DNA of 64,000 nucleotides from Nilaparvata lugens (GCF_014356525.2 NC_052514.1:3054046-3118045); one strand, 5' to 3'; positions 43,804 through 56,655 are shown, numbered from the stretch's first letter. The notes: a model not told the origin generated them from the letters alone. Numbers and translations: made by a program.

Positions 43804-44715
43804 TTTCATTCCATTAAATTAGTTTTTCATTTATCAACAATTTATACGATGAAAGACAAAACATGTTAATGATTGGGAAAGGACCAACAGGCTTAGCTCA
43901 AAACTAATTATTTTCTCAAATTATGATGGAAATATGCCCAAAATTTAGGTTATGTTCCTCTTTTTCAATCAATAAGAATTCTAAATAATATACAAATTAG
44001 AACTTAGATTGAAGAACACATATTGAAAAATATCGCTCTGTTATGATAACTGAAAGTTTGAAATATTACATCGCTGTAATAATTTATGATCGAGTAGTAA
44101 CCTAGAATACTGATGATTCAGATCAGGCGTTAGCTCCTTTTCGGCTTAATCAAGCTTGAGTGGCGTTGGAATATGTGCAATAAAACTTGGACCATGTTGT
44201 TTGAACGAGGAGGGTTGTAAAAGCCTAGGTCTACCTACTAGTTCTAGCCGGTACGTCAGTTGAATCCAGAACCAACGGGTTGGGTTGATTGTTGAAAACT
44301 TCACTTTTATTCTCCTGAACCGTAAACGTGTATACTCATTAGGTAATTGAATTGCTATTATGGACCTCTCTTCACTTAAGCTTCTAGGAGTAAGATCGAA
44401 TGACTTCATTCTAGATCTAGACCACTTAGTACTAGATAAGTTTGGAAGTATGGATATGGAAGATATATGAGGTGAAAGACTTATCTCTGGAGTTACTATT
44501 ACAGACAGGCCTTATCGATCTGTGCTTTGTAACACAGTATTGCTAGACAAATATTGTTGTAAATTTTAGATAAGCTATCTTTGGTTGGACCAAAATTGAT
44601 CTTTTTTGGTTGGAGTTACGTTTTTGGTGGTAGGAATGATTCGATTTGGTAGAATAAGTTTGAAATTATATAAATTGTATGAGTTTTCTCGACTCATTTA
44701 TCTACTTATTCTAAT
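43804..44715. other. Non-coding stretch with hairpin-family copy
   Basis: A copy of the AACAGGC hairpin family is at about 43873-43960 (CCAACAGGCTTAGCTCAAAA...TTAGGTTATG). An 87-codon minus-strand frame at 44146-44409 has no recognisable motif and no splice context. Confidence 0.4.
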
Positions 44716-44719
44716 TCAA

Positions 44720-45605
44720 AAATCAAAATCTTTATTCGCAAAAATACAAAATCACTAGAAATATTTCCAATTAATAATACAATAATAAATTGAAATATAC
44801 AGTACATAATATAATAATCAAAGAAATGAATAAATAGAATTGGCACAGCTAGCAAAGCAGACTTGTGCGCTAGCTACTTGTGCGCTAGCTGTGAGTTCAT
44901 TTTCGATATTTTTTAAAAACTTGCTTGCAAAATGATAAAATACAAACAATAAGATTAGGAGAAAGCAAATAATAAATATAAAAGCACAAACAAAAACAAA
45001 GTATCTCATCCGGCTACAAACCAAAACAGTAAAAATGAATTATTAATAAAACGCTAATCTGACAAACAATCATTGCTCAATACCATGTGATATCATCAAT
45101 GTCATAACTGATTGACAACAGTAGGCTGCATCTATGAGAATAATTTTTCCACAACTTTACAATGTAAATTATTACATTAAATTATTAGAATTTGAGAAGT
45201 GTTGAATAAAAATCTTGCTTAGCCCATTTAGATATTTTTTCGAGAAGAATTTTAGTTAATTTACTATTGATGAAATATATAGAAATTTTGATAGAAAAAA
45301 TGTTACAAAAAAAAAAACTATTGTCTACATGCTACCAGTCTCACTAAATCTATATTAAACATATTTGAAACTGATGGGCGCGTCGTGTAGGTTGTATTTC
45401 TGGTTTATAAATTACATTTTTATTCAGATACAAAACGATCTTCATTACATAAATCTGTCTGAGGGTGGGTACATCCAATTCTTCAAAAAGGGTCCGACTT
45501 GGGTATCGTCTTGGTCTACCCAACGCTGCCCTTATAAGATGTTTTTGCAATGTGAACACTTTATAAAAATGACAGTCAAATGCACCGCCTTATGCTTCAA
45601 TTGCA
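44720..45605 (-). pseudogene. 3' remnant of a jockey/CR1-type LINE
   Basis: The minus-strand frame 45350-45559 encodes LQKHLIRAALGRPRRYPSRT then LFEELDVPTLRQIYVMKIVL. This is the C-terminal region of jockey/CR1-type reverse transcriptases, whose usual form is LQK-x-x-IR...S-x-x-LF-x-x-L-x-I-x-x-L-x-x-IY. The element's 3' UTR would run down to about 44720, where the minus strand ends in TTTGCGAATAAAG-type sequence. All catalytic motifs are absent. Confidence 0.6.
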
Positions 45606-46461
45606 TACTGAAATAAAGAATGGGCATATGCAAAGTAAATTATTATTCTTATCATATTATGGTTATATTAAGGTCTTCAAGATGATTAATTTTGTAAAAA
45701 TTGTAAATTAGAAATTTAAGTTTAGAGAACAGATAATTCAAATTACAATATATTATAATAATTATTTCTGTATAAATAAAAATTGATTCTGATATAGTAA
45801 TTGTTACGAGAACTCTACGATTTCCGAGAGTTAGATATTCATATTTTTATAGCTTCCATATCCATAGCATGTGACATGCGTTTGAGTTATTTCAAGTTTT
45901 CAATAGGTCTACCTAATACTATTCTTCAATGTTACCGTATTTTTTATTGTTATTCTACTTGTAAGACAATTGGAATCATTAATATAATCCGGATCCCTTG
46001 AGCAGGACAGGGGGAAATGTTATCAAATCTGTCTCTTAGGACAATGAAATATTAATAAGCTCCTCCGTGTTTCCGTGTTCTGATATATTTGATGAGCTTC
46101 TTTGGAAATTCAAGTAGGATGGGTGATTCATTATTCATTTTCATTTTATCTGAGTGTTGTATTTTGTATGAAAAATCATGAGTGAGGTACCATTTGAATA
46201 TTGCTTGATTCATACCTTAATCATCCGAGTGTGAGAAAATAATGATAAAACTCATTCAATTATTGATAAAACCTTTGTATTATGTACAAAACTTATACAA
46301 AAGTTTTATGTACAAAACTTATACAAAAGTTTTATGTACAAAACTTAAACTTATACTTATGTACAAAACTTTGTACATAAGTCCATGAGAAACTGTGCCT
46401 TCTTACTTTTTTAGCTACTTAAATCTTAAAATACAATCAATCAGACTAATAATATTATAGT
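45606..46461. other. Non-coding stretch with short direct repeats
   Basis: Tandem ACAAAAGTTTTATGTACAAAACTTAT-like repeats of about 28 bp lie at about 46278-46380. No gene seen. Confidence 0.5.
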
Positions 46462-46695
46462 CAGGGATGCCCACAGGGGGGGGGGATGTGGACTGCGTCC
46501 TTGAAATTGTAGGCGGGGGGTGTGGTTAAAACCATTCTTAGGGTGGGTCCCAAAAAATCAAAGTCAGCAGTTCTCAATAATAATGAATTGCAACCTTTTT
46601 TTGCGAGGATGCCTTATTTTTGGAGTGGTACTTGAATTTGAGATTCTTGGGGGGTGTGCGCCGTTGAACTGATGGGGAGGGGGTGGATACCCCTG
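46462..46695. mobile_element. hAT-type MITE (234 bp)
   Basis: Ends CAGGGATGCCCAC and GTGGATACCCCTG are inverted repeats with two mismatches. TTATAGT occurs on both sides (46455-46461 and 46696-46702). Counting one mismatched base gives the expected 8-bp hAT target duplication. It is G-rich inside and has no coding capacity. Confidence 0.75.
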
Positions 46696-47029
46696 TTATA
46701 GTAAGCCTATTAAAAACGTTATGTCACATATATCTTCCCTAACCTGCTTTCCTATTCACTTTCAATCTCATACATTTTCACACGCACAATCCCACATATG
46801 ACTATCATAGTCCCTGTCCGGTTTAGTGGAAATATTCTTCCTATTAGGACTTCCCATACTCGTTCAGTCGGACTGAGTGGGGATAGTCCCATTGGACCTT
46901 ATGGGAAGAATAATTCCACTGAACCGTACACGGACTATGACAATGGTATGTGAGAATCCAGCTTTAACCTTGTCAAATATTCACGGTCAATAATTGATTG
47001 CGAATTTTCCTGAAACATTTCACGACTTG

Positions 47030-47304
47030 CCTGTGGCACATGCGCTAACTTCACCACGCGCACGCGTCACCAGGAGCGTAGTTTCAGATTTTCTTCTCCA
47101 GTTGGGAAGCGTTTTCATTAGCGGTGCGTAGCCTGTTGCGTGTCCACGCGTTGTAACCTGTGCGCTGTCTCTCGATTTACGCGTTGTGCGAAACATCGAC
47201 TCTGATCGGGGGAAATAAAATTCTACTTGTGTTCGTTATAGCTGCGGTTGTTGTATAGGTTAATATAGTGTCTTCCAGATATTTTCGTCCAGTCATTAGC
47301 TCTG
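47030..47304 (+). promoter_or_regulatory. Candidate promoter and non-coding first exon
   Basis: A locally GC-richer island with several CpGs (CACGCGCACGCGTCACC, CACGCGTTG, TTTACGCGTTGTGCG) in otherwise AT-rich DNA. It ends in a perfect donor, CTCTG|GTGAGT, at 47304. A first exon ending here could splice to the exon at 47465. The transcription start is not determined. Confidence 0.4.
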
Positions 47305-47347
47305 GTGAGTGCATCAAAGAGAGTACCGTATGTGAGCCGCCACTGGC

Positions 47348-47388
47348 AATACTTTCCTTACCTATGATAATAGGGCAAGGAAAGTAAA
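47348..47388. mobile_element. Solo terminal hairpin of family C
   Basis: ACTTTCCTTACCTATGATAA followed by TAGGGCAAGGAAAGT, the family C terminus alone, within the presumed intron before the 47465 exon. Confidence 0.6.
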
Positions 47389-47464
47389 AATAGCATTGCT
47401 GATTTTTATACTTCTCTGCACATTGTTTAAGAATTCATACAAGTTACCATTGCACCTGTTACAG

Positions 47465-47554
47465 GCCGAGTTTGAATCCATGATGAAGGGGGGTGGCTCG
47501 TATTGCTTGACTCTTGTTTATGATTTTGACAAAGATGAATTGGCAGATGTTCAG
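47465..47554 (+). CDS. Candidate coding exon, unknown protein
   Basis: 90 bp from CACCTGTTACAG to CAG|GTGAGT, phase 0 at both ends. It reads AEFESMMKGGGSYCLTLVYD then FDKDELADVQ. If the preceding exon is 5' UTR, translation would start at the ATGATG inside this exon (MMKGGG...). Strong splice sites and sensible composition support it, but I do not recognise the protein. No following exon was identified, so the rest of the gene may lie beyond the window or among the repeats. Confidence 0.45.
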
Positions 47555-47671
47555 GTGAGTACTTCAGAACAAAGGTAACACATTTTGTAAGAATTTTTTG
47601 ATCACAATCTGTATGAATAATATGGGGGTCGCAGAGTATCGCCAGCCCTTGAAACCATCACAGCCAAAAAA

Positions 47672-48321
47672 ATCTGGTGTGGCGCACTCACACAACTTTC
47701 CTTGCCGTTATGAAAATTGGTCACCTGACGCTAGTGTTCTCGTGCATCTCAAGTCTACTATTCTAAGATCTGAGCCAGCTGGTGACAGGACAATAGCGCT
47801 GCAGATGCACGAATTTTTATATCTCCTCATAGTGAATGATTTAATAGAATCAACAGTTGCAAACAGTTTGCAATTCAATAATCACATTTTCTCGAATTTC
47901 AAGCTTATTTTCAATTTTAGGTGAAAATGTTACTGGACATTTATTATAGAGATTTTCATGCTCAATATTTCCCACTTCAAATTTCTTGTTTAAATTGTAT
48001 CTGAAGTCTGATAATCGGAAATCTGAAATAAAAATTTGCATAGATGGGGCGGAGCTTCTGAAGTTATTACAGATATAAGACCTGTGGCAGTTGACAGAGC
48101 TTATCAATGACTATTCTAGGTATAAATTTGATCAAAATCGTTGGAGCCGTTTTCGAAAAAATCGCAAAAACCCTGATTTTGACAAAAATTTCGTCATTTC
48201 AGCCGCCATCTTGAATTTCAGTCAATCAAAATTATTGTTCGTGTTGGATCCTTATAGTGTAAGGACCTCACGTTCCAAATTTCAAGTCAACTGTACACAG
48301 ACGCACATACACTCATACACA

Positions 48322-48404
<83 letters not shown>

Positions 48405-48556
48405 ACACACACACACACACACACCACACACAATACCCAAAATCACTTTTTCGGACTCAGGGGACCTTGAAACGTATTTTAGAAATTGGGGTACCTCAAT
48501 TTTTTCGGAAAGCAATACTTTCCTTACCTATGGTAATGGGACAAGGAAAGTGAAAA
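47672..48556 (-). mobile_element. Interspersed family C, inverted full copy
   Basis: Inverted relative to 17779-18583: TGTGGCGCACTCACACAACT, CTTGCCGTTATG, a TCAAAATCGTTGGAGCCGTT block, TCCTTATAGTGTAAGGACC, GACTCAGGGGACCTTGAAAC and the terminal ACTTTCCTTACCTATGG...GGAAAGT. The 162-codon frame through it is not gene-like. Confidence 0.7.
48300..48433. repeat. (CA)n microsatellite
   Basis: Interrupted CACACA run of about 130 bp inside the family C element. The shorter (GT)n in the copy at 17923 occupies the equivalent place, so the expansion occurred within the element. Confidence 0.9.
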
Positions 48557-50279
48557 TTGGGACGAATTGGGTTATTTAGTCAAACTAGGACGACGACAAA
48601 CTAGGTCGTTTCAAGCTTGGTTTACTCGCGGTAATCCACGCCAAAGACCTTAAGACCTTAAAGATATCTCTTTAAGGTCTTTGATCCACGCGATAAATTC
48701 TATTGACCAAACGTAGGCAACGTTTTCCAACTCGTTGAAAGTGGTATCTTTTTACAGAGCTGTAGGTGATTATTTTGTCAATGAGTTCAGACTCATATTT
48801 TTGGTTAAATACTATGAAGGACAATATTATTAGTAGTTCTGTGAACAAGTACCTGATTGAAACTATAGGGTACGCGCCACCTTAGTCCTCCGACACACCC
48901 AGAACCTGACAGGAGTGAACAGCGACTATCTCATCCATCGACACCGTACGCCAGCGACAGGGAAAGACTGTTTTGAAAGAGTCTCGAATTGGCGTGTGCG
49001 TTAGGCGCCAAAACCGGACACTTTTACATCCGTACAGAAACGACAAAGTCAGACACATAGAATCTCTGACACTTCCAAAACAGGACGGTTGGGTTACACT
49101 TCTTGGACGGACTGTACTACGCAGAGCTGTCTTGTTTGATGAATCCCCATGTGTAGGCTATTCTTAACAAGACCATTGACAATTATTTCTGAAACCTATC
49201 ACTCTTTTCTATCTATATCGGGCAATGACTTATACCTTGTAACTGTATTATTCCTATTTTGTGCAGTTGTCTCTCTTTTCTGCATTTATTTGGAGCATAA
49301 ATAATAGAGCTATTAGTAAATTTCTTGACACAAAACAAAAATAAATTAACTTTATAGTTCAATTATTGTCAAAATTATTGAGTACACCGAAACCTCTCGA
49401 TAACTTTATAATTCGTAGTTTTGCCATCAAAAACACTGTAATTAGTATTCCCATAAAGATAAATACACTAATATGCAATTGTAACTGATAACTCCAGCAA
49501 TGAGTTCATTGAAAGCTTTATGAATTCACATATAATAATATAACTAGAGACACCCTGGGTTAAAGAACTCGCTCATTAACAGTTGTTTTGATCTCTGAAA
49601 TCTTTTACAAGTATGTCAAATTAATATTTAACAATATTTTCCAATATCCATTCATAGAGGCTATATTATGAATTGATTATGGGTAATGATGGGATCAGTA
49701 TCCACGATACAATTTTTCGAATTTGGTTCTATCAGCCTCGATATTGCAGAGCTTGATATATATTCGTCACCCTCCAAAATTTGTATTAAACGCTTGGTCC
49801 CGTAAGCTACAAATTATAGAGGTTCTACTGTGTTGAATGTAGTCTACTGGAGGGTGAATATACTCGAACATTGAGTATTTTGAAGATAATAAAATTTGTT
49901 AGTATGGTTTTCATTTTGAATTTCCTCTTATTTGAAAACCAGCAATAGATAGACCTTTGAGACAATGGGTCTATCTTTTCATATTGCCTAAAAACTACCT
50001 GATTGTTATAAGCTAATTTTAGTATGTGCTTCCTCAACATAGAAATACCCTTCTTTTGGAATATAGGGATGTAGAGGCATATTTATATAAGATAGAATTC
50101 CTGGAAGATTGAATATGTGAGCTTGTTGTTAATGGAAATGAGTAGAATACAAAAACTTTGAAAAGTATAGTAAAGTTGAATGGAATCAACTTCAATTATT
50201 GTATGGCAAGATTACGATACTTATGAGCTCTACTACTTAGAAATCCTATTCTATTAAGCCAGCAATTTCTATATATTTT
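48557..50279. other. Non-coding stretch with a small perfect hairpin
   Basis: The hairpin AAAGACCTTAAAGA...TCTTTAAGGTCTTT is at about 48656-48690, with a relative at 51753-51790. A 64-codon frame at 48973-49167 is more GC-rich than its surroundings but shows no motif or splice context. Otherwise AT-rich with nothing recognised. Confidence 0.45.
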
Positions 50280-53200
50280 TATGTTTATCTGGTTATTTTT
50301 ATATCTGGTTATTTAAATCCAACGGATCTCAAATACGGCTCTAACGATTTTCACGAAATTTTTAACATGGTTGGTTCATGATATAAAAATTCGATTGCAC
50401 CAGATCTCATCCCTGGCAAAACTCGCTGAAGGACATTAAAATGATAATTCATCCTTGGAAAAATAGCTGAGACTTTCGTCGTCTGTGGATAATAAAGTGA
50501 GTGCATCTGTGGAAAATCAAAATATCTCATCCCCGAAATTCATAAACTGACGTATAGCCAGTTGTAAAATATAAACACGACCTCAAAATCAAAATTCAGA
50601 GAAGAAACAGTTTTGGGCTGTGCCTATTAGTCCTTCCCCAATCATTTTGTTCTGTTTATCAATAAATAAATAACCAGTGAAACTCGGTGTCCCGATATTA
50701 GATTGTGAAACAAGATAATTGTACTGGGATGTAACTGGTAGTTCTGTGAACAGTAGACCTCACGCAGTTTTATCATCCACAAGTATCTGATGTCACCTGT
50801 TTGAAAAGTTAACAAACTCAGTTCACATTTGAATTTGTATTCTATATATGATAATATTATAATTCATCCAGTTCTGTGATAATCTTTCCATCTGATGAGA
50901 ATCAATTTTTTACAATAAAAATAATATTATGATTTCTTCAGTATTATTTAGTTCATTTGATTATTTTTAATCAATAATATTGAATTATTTTTCTTCAAAG
51001 TGACAATATTGATAATGATGGGCAAGCATAATAATACCAATATCGGGGCACCGAGCTTCGCTCGTTATTTATTTATTGATAAACAGAATACAATTCTTTG
51101 AAATGATTGGGGAAGAACTAACAGGCACAGCCCAAAACTGTTTCTTCCCCGAATTCTGATTTATACACTATAAATAGTCAAGAAAGTAGGCTATGTTTCG
51201 TACACTTGAATTCAAATTCAATTTTCAGTCCAAAAATTTAAAAACAAAAAACTTCTAATTTAGATTATTTACAAACCAAATTGAATAACAAAGTAATAAT
51301 GAATAATGAATAGCTTTGAAAATTATGATATTCTCTAGTTTAGATTGATCATCATGTCATGTCAACAAATCAGATTATATTGATCGAGTCGATTAAAATT
51401 TCTAGATAATATTTTTGCTGATTGCTTACACAGCTGGAAATAATTCTGTCTCTCTCCCACACACGCATCTTCTGTTTCGACAGACGACGAAATTATCATC
51501 TGTTTTTCCATGGATGCATAGTTGTTATCTTTTCATGTCCTTCAGCGAGTTTTCCCAGGGATAAGACCTAGTGCAATCGAATGTTTATATCATAAACCTA
51601 CTATGTTCCAAGTTTCGTGATAATCGTTATAGAGCAGTTTTTGAGATCTGTTGAACATAAATGACCAGGTAACCAGATATGAACATATAAACAGATATGC
51701 AGAAATTGCTTTCTTAATATAATAGGATGACTGAGAAACAAAATAATAAAACCAAAGACCTTAAAGATGCATATCTCTTCAAGGTCTTTGTTTGAAACTG
51801 TAGACCTTATAGAAATTGACACGGCTTTTCCAGACATCTGTGTAATTCACTTGTAGCTGATTGATTATAAATAATTCAGAGTATGGACGAATTCATTTTT
51901 TTATTATCTTTAGAATGCAAAATTTCAAAGAACCTTGTGTATACATCGACGCGGAGTTGAAAAAGGAATACTCCTGCCAATTCTCATCAATTCTATCAAC
52001 GCGTTTGGCCGTAATTGCGTTACATACAGACAGACAAAAGAAAATCCGAGTTAAAACATAGACCTCACTACGTTCGGTCAATAATCTGTGATTTTTTTAT
52101 AATTATCTAAAAACAATTAAGCCGTCCATTACAATCATTGAGAGAAAAACCAAAAAGATACTCATATTATCTTCTCAAATCTTTAACAATACTCTAAAAA
52201 TACATTAACAATACGCTACCGGTAATTCATGAGTAAATACTGATATGGTCGATTTCAATGAACATTAAAAGAAATGGTTGTTTTCTTTTAAATCTCTATA
52301 CTTGAGCAATCTGTTAATTTCGAACAGAGCTTACTTTCACGGGGTTTTCTCAGATGATGCAACAATCACTGAGGAATCTCCAACACAGATTTCAATAAAC
52401 CAGGAAAGAGTCATCTAAAATTAAAACTATTAGTGCTATATTGCTAATTATTATTGCCAATTATTAATGTTTTCAGAAAATTATTAATGCCATAGATGTC
52501 TCTTAATTAAATGATAATTTTTGGAATTTCAATTATTATAATTTTTTTCGCATTCCCATTTTTCATTTTTTTTTTATTTTGAATCCCTTCATTTGGGTCA
52601 CTTGTTTAGTCGAATAATATCGGGGGACCGAGCTTTGCTCTGGAGTGTGAAAGCATAGAAAATATGTAACGAAAGATTGAATTTATAGTTTATATTCATT
52701 TTCTCAGTCGTACAATTATTTTTACAGTCATATGAGGAGGCACAACAGGCTTATGCCCAAAACTGTCCCTTTTCAAATGTATACTACAGTCCAAATCAAA
52801 ATTCAGGTTAAGCTACTATCACTCATCAAAATAACAATTTATTCACACTCCAAAAAACAAACACATTATCAATTACAAATATATATACGGTACTATGAAT
52901 TCGATTTTAGAATGATATACTATTTTTGCTACAATATTTGTTAATATACTATGTACTATTCTACACTAACAGAATCTAGTTACTATTTTGGACTTTCTGA
53001 AGTAGCCTAAACATATTGTTTTCTAAAAAAAAGAGAAATGAACGAGAATAAGTTTTTCTTGTTGAATTTTTCTTTTCGTGAGATCAGCTGAATGATCCCA
53101 CACATGCACTTGTTCACTCATTTCCATTACGGTATCGACAGACGACAAAATTTCCAGCTGTTTTTCCAAGGACGTATTTATCCTTTTGATGACCTTCAGC

Positions 53201-53390
53201 GAGTTATTCCAGGGTTGAGACCTAGTGCAATCGAATCATAAAGCTACTTTGTTTGAAATTTCTTGAGAATCGTTGGAGCCGTTTTCGAGATCCGGTCACA
53301 TACAAATGTACATATATAAACATAAAAACATCTAAACATATAAACAGAAATTGCAATAGTATAGGATAGTACAATTATATAGTATTTATA
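50280..53390. mobile_element. Cluster of degraded interspersed repeats
   Basis: A shared block (GATTGCACCAGATCTCATCC / AGACCTAGTGCAATCGAAT, CTTCAGCGAGTT, GATAATCGTTATAGAGC-like) occurs at about 50330-50450. It recurs inverted at about 51535-51720 and 53155-53380. Copies of the AACAGGC...GCCCAAAACTG hairpin lie at about 50605-50640 (reverse), 51108-51150 and 52735-52775. Ends of the type CACCGAGCTTCGCTCG (51050) and ACCTCACTACGTTCGGTCA (52062) mark further copies. No intact coding region. Confidence 0.5.
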
Positions 53391-54400
53391 TAGTATTATT
53401 CGGTTATATATCTAACACAGAAATCTCTCTCAGCAACGACTATATAAACGCTTAACACAGGTTGCTAGGGAACGATAATAATGAGAATATGTGATGAATA
53501 ATCTATCCTTTTCTAGGCGAGCAATATTCCTGTATCACAGATATCCAAAAACTTCAACACTAAAATGTGAATATTCTTTGAAACGGTTTGATATAAATTG
53601 ATGGGCGATTTCCACCATTCATTATCTCTTGAAATTCTATTTTTGAATCTTGTATTAAAACAATCCCATGAAAAATGTTTGATTCAATGTGGCGGAACCG
53701 ATATGGCAGACCAAAATTTTGAAGCTACCTACAAATTTTTTTTTTAATTTGAATAGGATTCCCAGTGGAGCCCACTGTCGAATTATCTTTGGAAATGAAC
53801 ATAAAGCTATTTTCCTATTAATATTAAGCAGTAGGCCTATGTGAATCCATAGAACTTCATAGGTTTCTCCGTATGGGTTAATGATTCAGAATCAAAATTC
53901 AAATTCGTTAAATTAATAATACCAACGACATACCAACTGCCATCACAATATTTTTATCATTAATATTACGCGAATGCTACTGAAGGATAATAGTCAGGCA
54001 GACACACAGGAGCAAGTTATTTTATCTCACGTACTTTCAATGTTATTTTTATATCCTGAGAAAGGACGAAGAAGTGAGTAAAATATTTTGTTGTTCAATA
54101 AACTTGACCTGTAAAAAGGTTCGAAAAGTGCGTGTTCAAAATTTGAAGCTGATGGGTCAACTTTTTCTAAAGTTATTGTAGTACATTCAAACAAACAAAC
54201 CAACAGACCGACAACAACTTTTAACTTTAGTAAAAAGTAAGAACTTGCTAACGCTCGTTCATCAATAAATATTATTGTGAAAACAATGGGCGGTATTATC
54301 AAGTGAGGAGCACATAAATTGAAGGAGTCAAATTATTTTCTCAGTGTAAGGGATTGTATATTTTACAAGAGTGTGTTTCTGAGGGATATAGACCTATAGT
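53391..54400. other. Non-coding stretch
   Basis: AT-rich. The minus-strand frame at 54027-54302 shows no motif. Nothing recognised. Confidence 0.4.
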
Positions 54401-54539
54401 GAGAAAGTGAAGAAGAGAGGATTTAATAGAATTGCTGCTTTAGTTTTTTTGCACAACCGGCCCTCTCTCACATTCAACTATCAACCCTCCAGTGCGATGC
54501 TACATCAACTATATTATACAATCCTACTCAGTGGAATGT

Positions 54540-54618
54540 GGGAATTCACTTTGACGGTGGTGTATCCTGACATCGTCCCTCACTTTTTCATCACTCTGTA
54601 CTTGAGAGATTAGCACTG
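54540..54618 (+). other. Candidate alternative first exon, copy 1
   Basis: Ends in AGCACTG|GTGAGTG, followed by an intron start with TTGAGATTGAGAGAGTACC. The same donor context appears at 54845 and 47304. A 68-codon frame (54407-54613) ends just before the donor and is probably not translated. Confidence 0.3.
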
Positions 54619-54759
54619 GTGAGTGTTTTTGAGATTGAGAGAGTACCTATATGATTCAAATTTGGTTTTTATTGTTAGTTAATTATTTCATTTATTTATG
54701 TTAATGAAAAATGTATATTATGTATTATTATTTCATTTATTTTACTCCTGATTTTTGAT

Positions 54760-54845
54760 TTATCCAATATTTCTCAGATCGAAAAAACACACTTGTGTTG
54801 TGCGGTTGTTTGATAGTTTCATCCAGATATTTCCTACCAGCACTG
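54760..54845 (+). other. Candidate alternative first exon, copy 2
   Basis: CTTGTGTTGTGCGGTTGTTT and TCCAGATATTTCCTACCAGC lead to CACTG|GTGAGTG. The sequence before the donor parallels 47225-47304 (CTTGTGTT...GCGGTTGTTG...TCCAGATATTTTCGTCCAG), indicating duplication of the same exon or promoter-proximal segment. Confidence 0.35.
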
Positions 54846-55204
54846 GTGAGTGTATCAGTATCAGAGAGGGTATCGGATTCGAATTTAGGTTTCCATTGTT
54901 TGACTTACATACACGTAGTTTGACTTACTCGTAGTTTGACTTACATATTGCAACATGTAAAGCATGTTGTTAGCCTTGGAGTCAAACTAAGTGGAGCCGC
55001 GAAGGTAGAGGGTTCAGAGAAAGTAGCTGAGAGTGTTGAAAATAATTCATGTAGGTAGGTACTAAGAAATTTCTCCGCTTCTGTCTACCTTCTACTTTAT
55101 CTTCGCTGCTCCACTATGTTTTGACCCGAAATAGGGATGAGAATGGATATTATTAGGTGAGTCTTGTAGATGTCTTCAGATTTCAGTTTCTTCTAGATCA
55201 ATGT

Positions 55205-56655
55205 CATGAATATTCATAAACACAATTTAATTCCATTTAAATTTTGCGATCATGATTTTTACAAGTTACCCCAGTAACACATGAATCTTTAGTAGTACGG
55301 TACTTCAGATATTGCAATTTTCAGAAATTAAAAGTTTCATTCATAAACACAATTTAATTCCATTTAAATTTCGCGATCATGATTTTTACAAGTTACCCCA
55401 GTAACACATGAATCTTTAGCAGTACGGTACTACTAAGATATTGCAATTTTCAGAAATTATGAGTTTCATTCATAAACACAATTTAATTCCATTTAAATTT
55501 CGCGATCATGATTTTTACAAGTTACCCCAGTAACACATGAATCTTTATTAGTAGTACGGTACTTCAGATATTGCAATTATCAGAACTTATGATTTTCATT
55601 CATAAACACAATTTAATTACATTTAAATTTCGCGATCATGATTTTTACAAGTTACCCCAGTAACACATGAATCTTTAGCAGTACGGTACTACTAAGATAT
55701 TGCAATTTTCAGAAATTATGAGTTTCATTCATAAACACAATTTAATTTCATTTAAATTTTGCGATCATGATTTTTACAAGTTACCCCAGTAACACATGAA
55801 TCTTTAGCAGTACGGTACTACTAAGATATTGCAATTTTCAGAAATTATGAGTTTCATTCATTAACACAATTTAATTCCATTTAAATTTCGCGATCATGAT
55901 TTTTAACAAGTTACCCCAGTAACACATGAATCTTAGCAGTACGGTACTACTAAGATATTGCAATTTTCAGAAATTATGAGTTTCATTCATAACACAATTT
56001 AATTCCATTTAATTTTGCGATCATGATTTTTACAAGTTACCCCAGTAACACATGATCTTTAGCAGTACGGTACTACTAAGATATTGCAATTTTCAGAAAT
56101 TATGAGTTTCATTCATAAACACAATTTAATTTCATTTAAATTTTGCGATCATGATTTTTACAAGTTACCCCAGTAACACATGAATCTTTAGCAGTACGGT
56201 ACTACTAAGATATTGCAATTTTCAGAAATTATGAGTTTCATTCATAAACACAATTTAATTCCATTTAAATTTCGCGATCATGATTTTTACAAGTTACCCC
56301 AGTAACACATGAATCTTTAGTAGTACGGTACTTCAGATATTGCAATTTTCAGAAATTATGAGTTTCATTCATAAACACAATTTAATTACATTTAAATTTC
56401 GCGATCATGATTTTTACAAGTTACCTAAGTAACACATGAATCTTTAGTAGTACGGTACTTCAGATATTGCAATTTTCAGAAATCATGAGTTTCATTCATA
56501 AACACAATTTAATTCCATTTAAATTTCGCGATCATGATTTTTACAAGTTACCTAAGTAATACACCAATCTCTAGTAGTACGGTACTTCAGATATTGCAAT
56601 TATCAGAACTTATAAGTTTCATTCATAAACACAATTCAATTCCAATTAAATTTCG
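55205..56655. repeat. 128-bp tandem repeat, about 11.5 copies
   Basis: The marker ATAAACACAATTTAATT recurs at 55216, 55343, 55472, 55602, 55731, 55860, 55989, 56115, 56245, 56371, 56499 and 56625, a period of 126-130 bp. The unit includes CGCGATCATGATTTTTACAA, GTTACCCCAGTAACACATGA and AGTAGTACGGTACTTCAGAT. A 4-7-bp variation (AGTACGGTACTTCAG versus AGTACGGTACTACTAAG) alternates between copies, revealing sub-families. No coding potential. Confidence 0.93.

Noticed and set aside
48091..48579. 162-codon frame with His/Thr repeats
   Set aside because: Crosses the CA microsatellite within transposon family C; no homology-like motif.
55205..56655. CRISPR-like regularly spaced repeats
   Set aside because: Eukaryotic context, 128-bp head-to-tail units without unique spacers; a satellite, not CRISPR.
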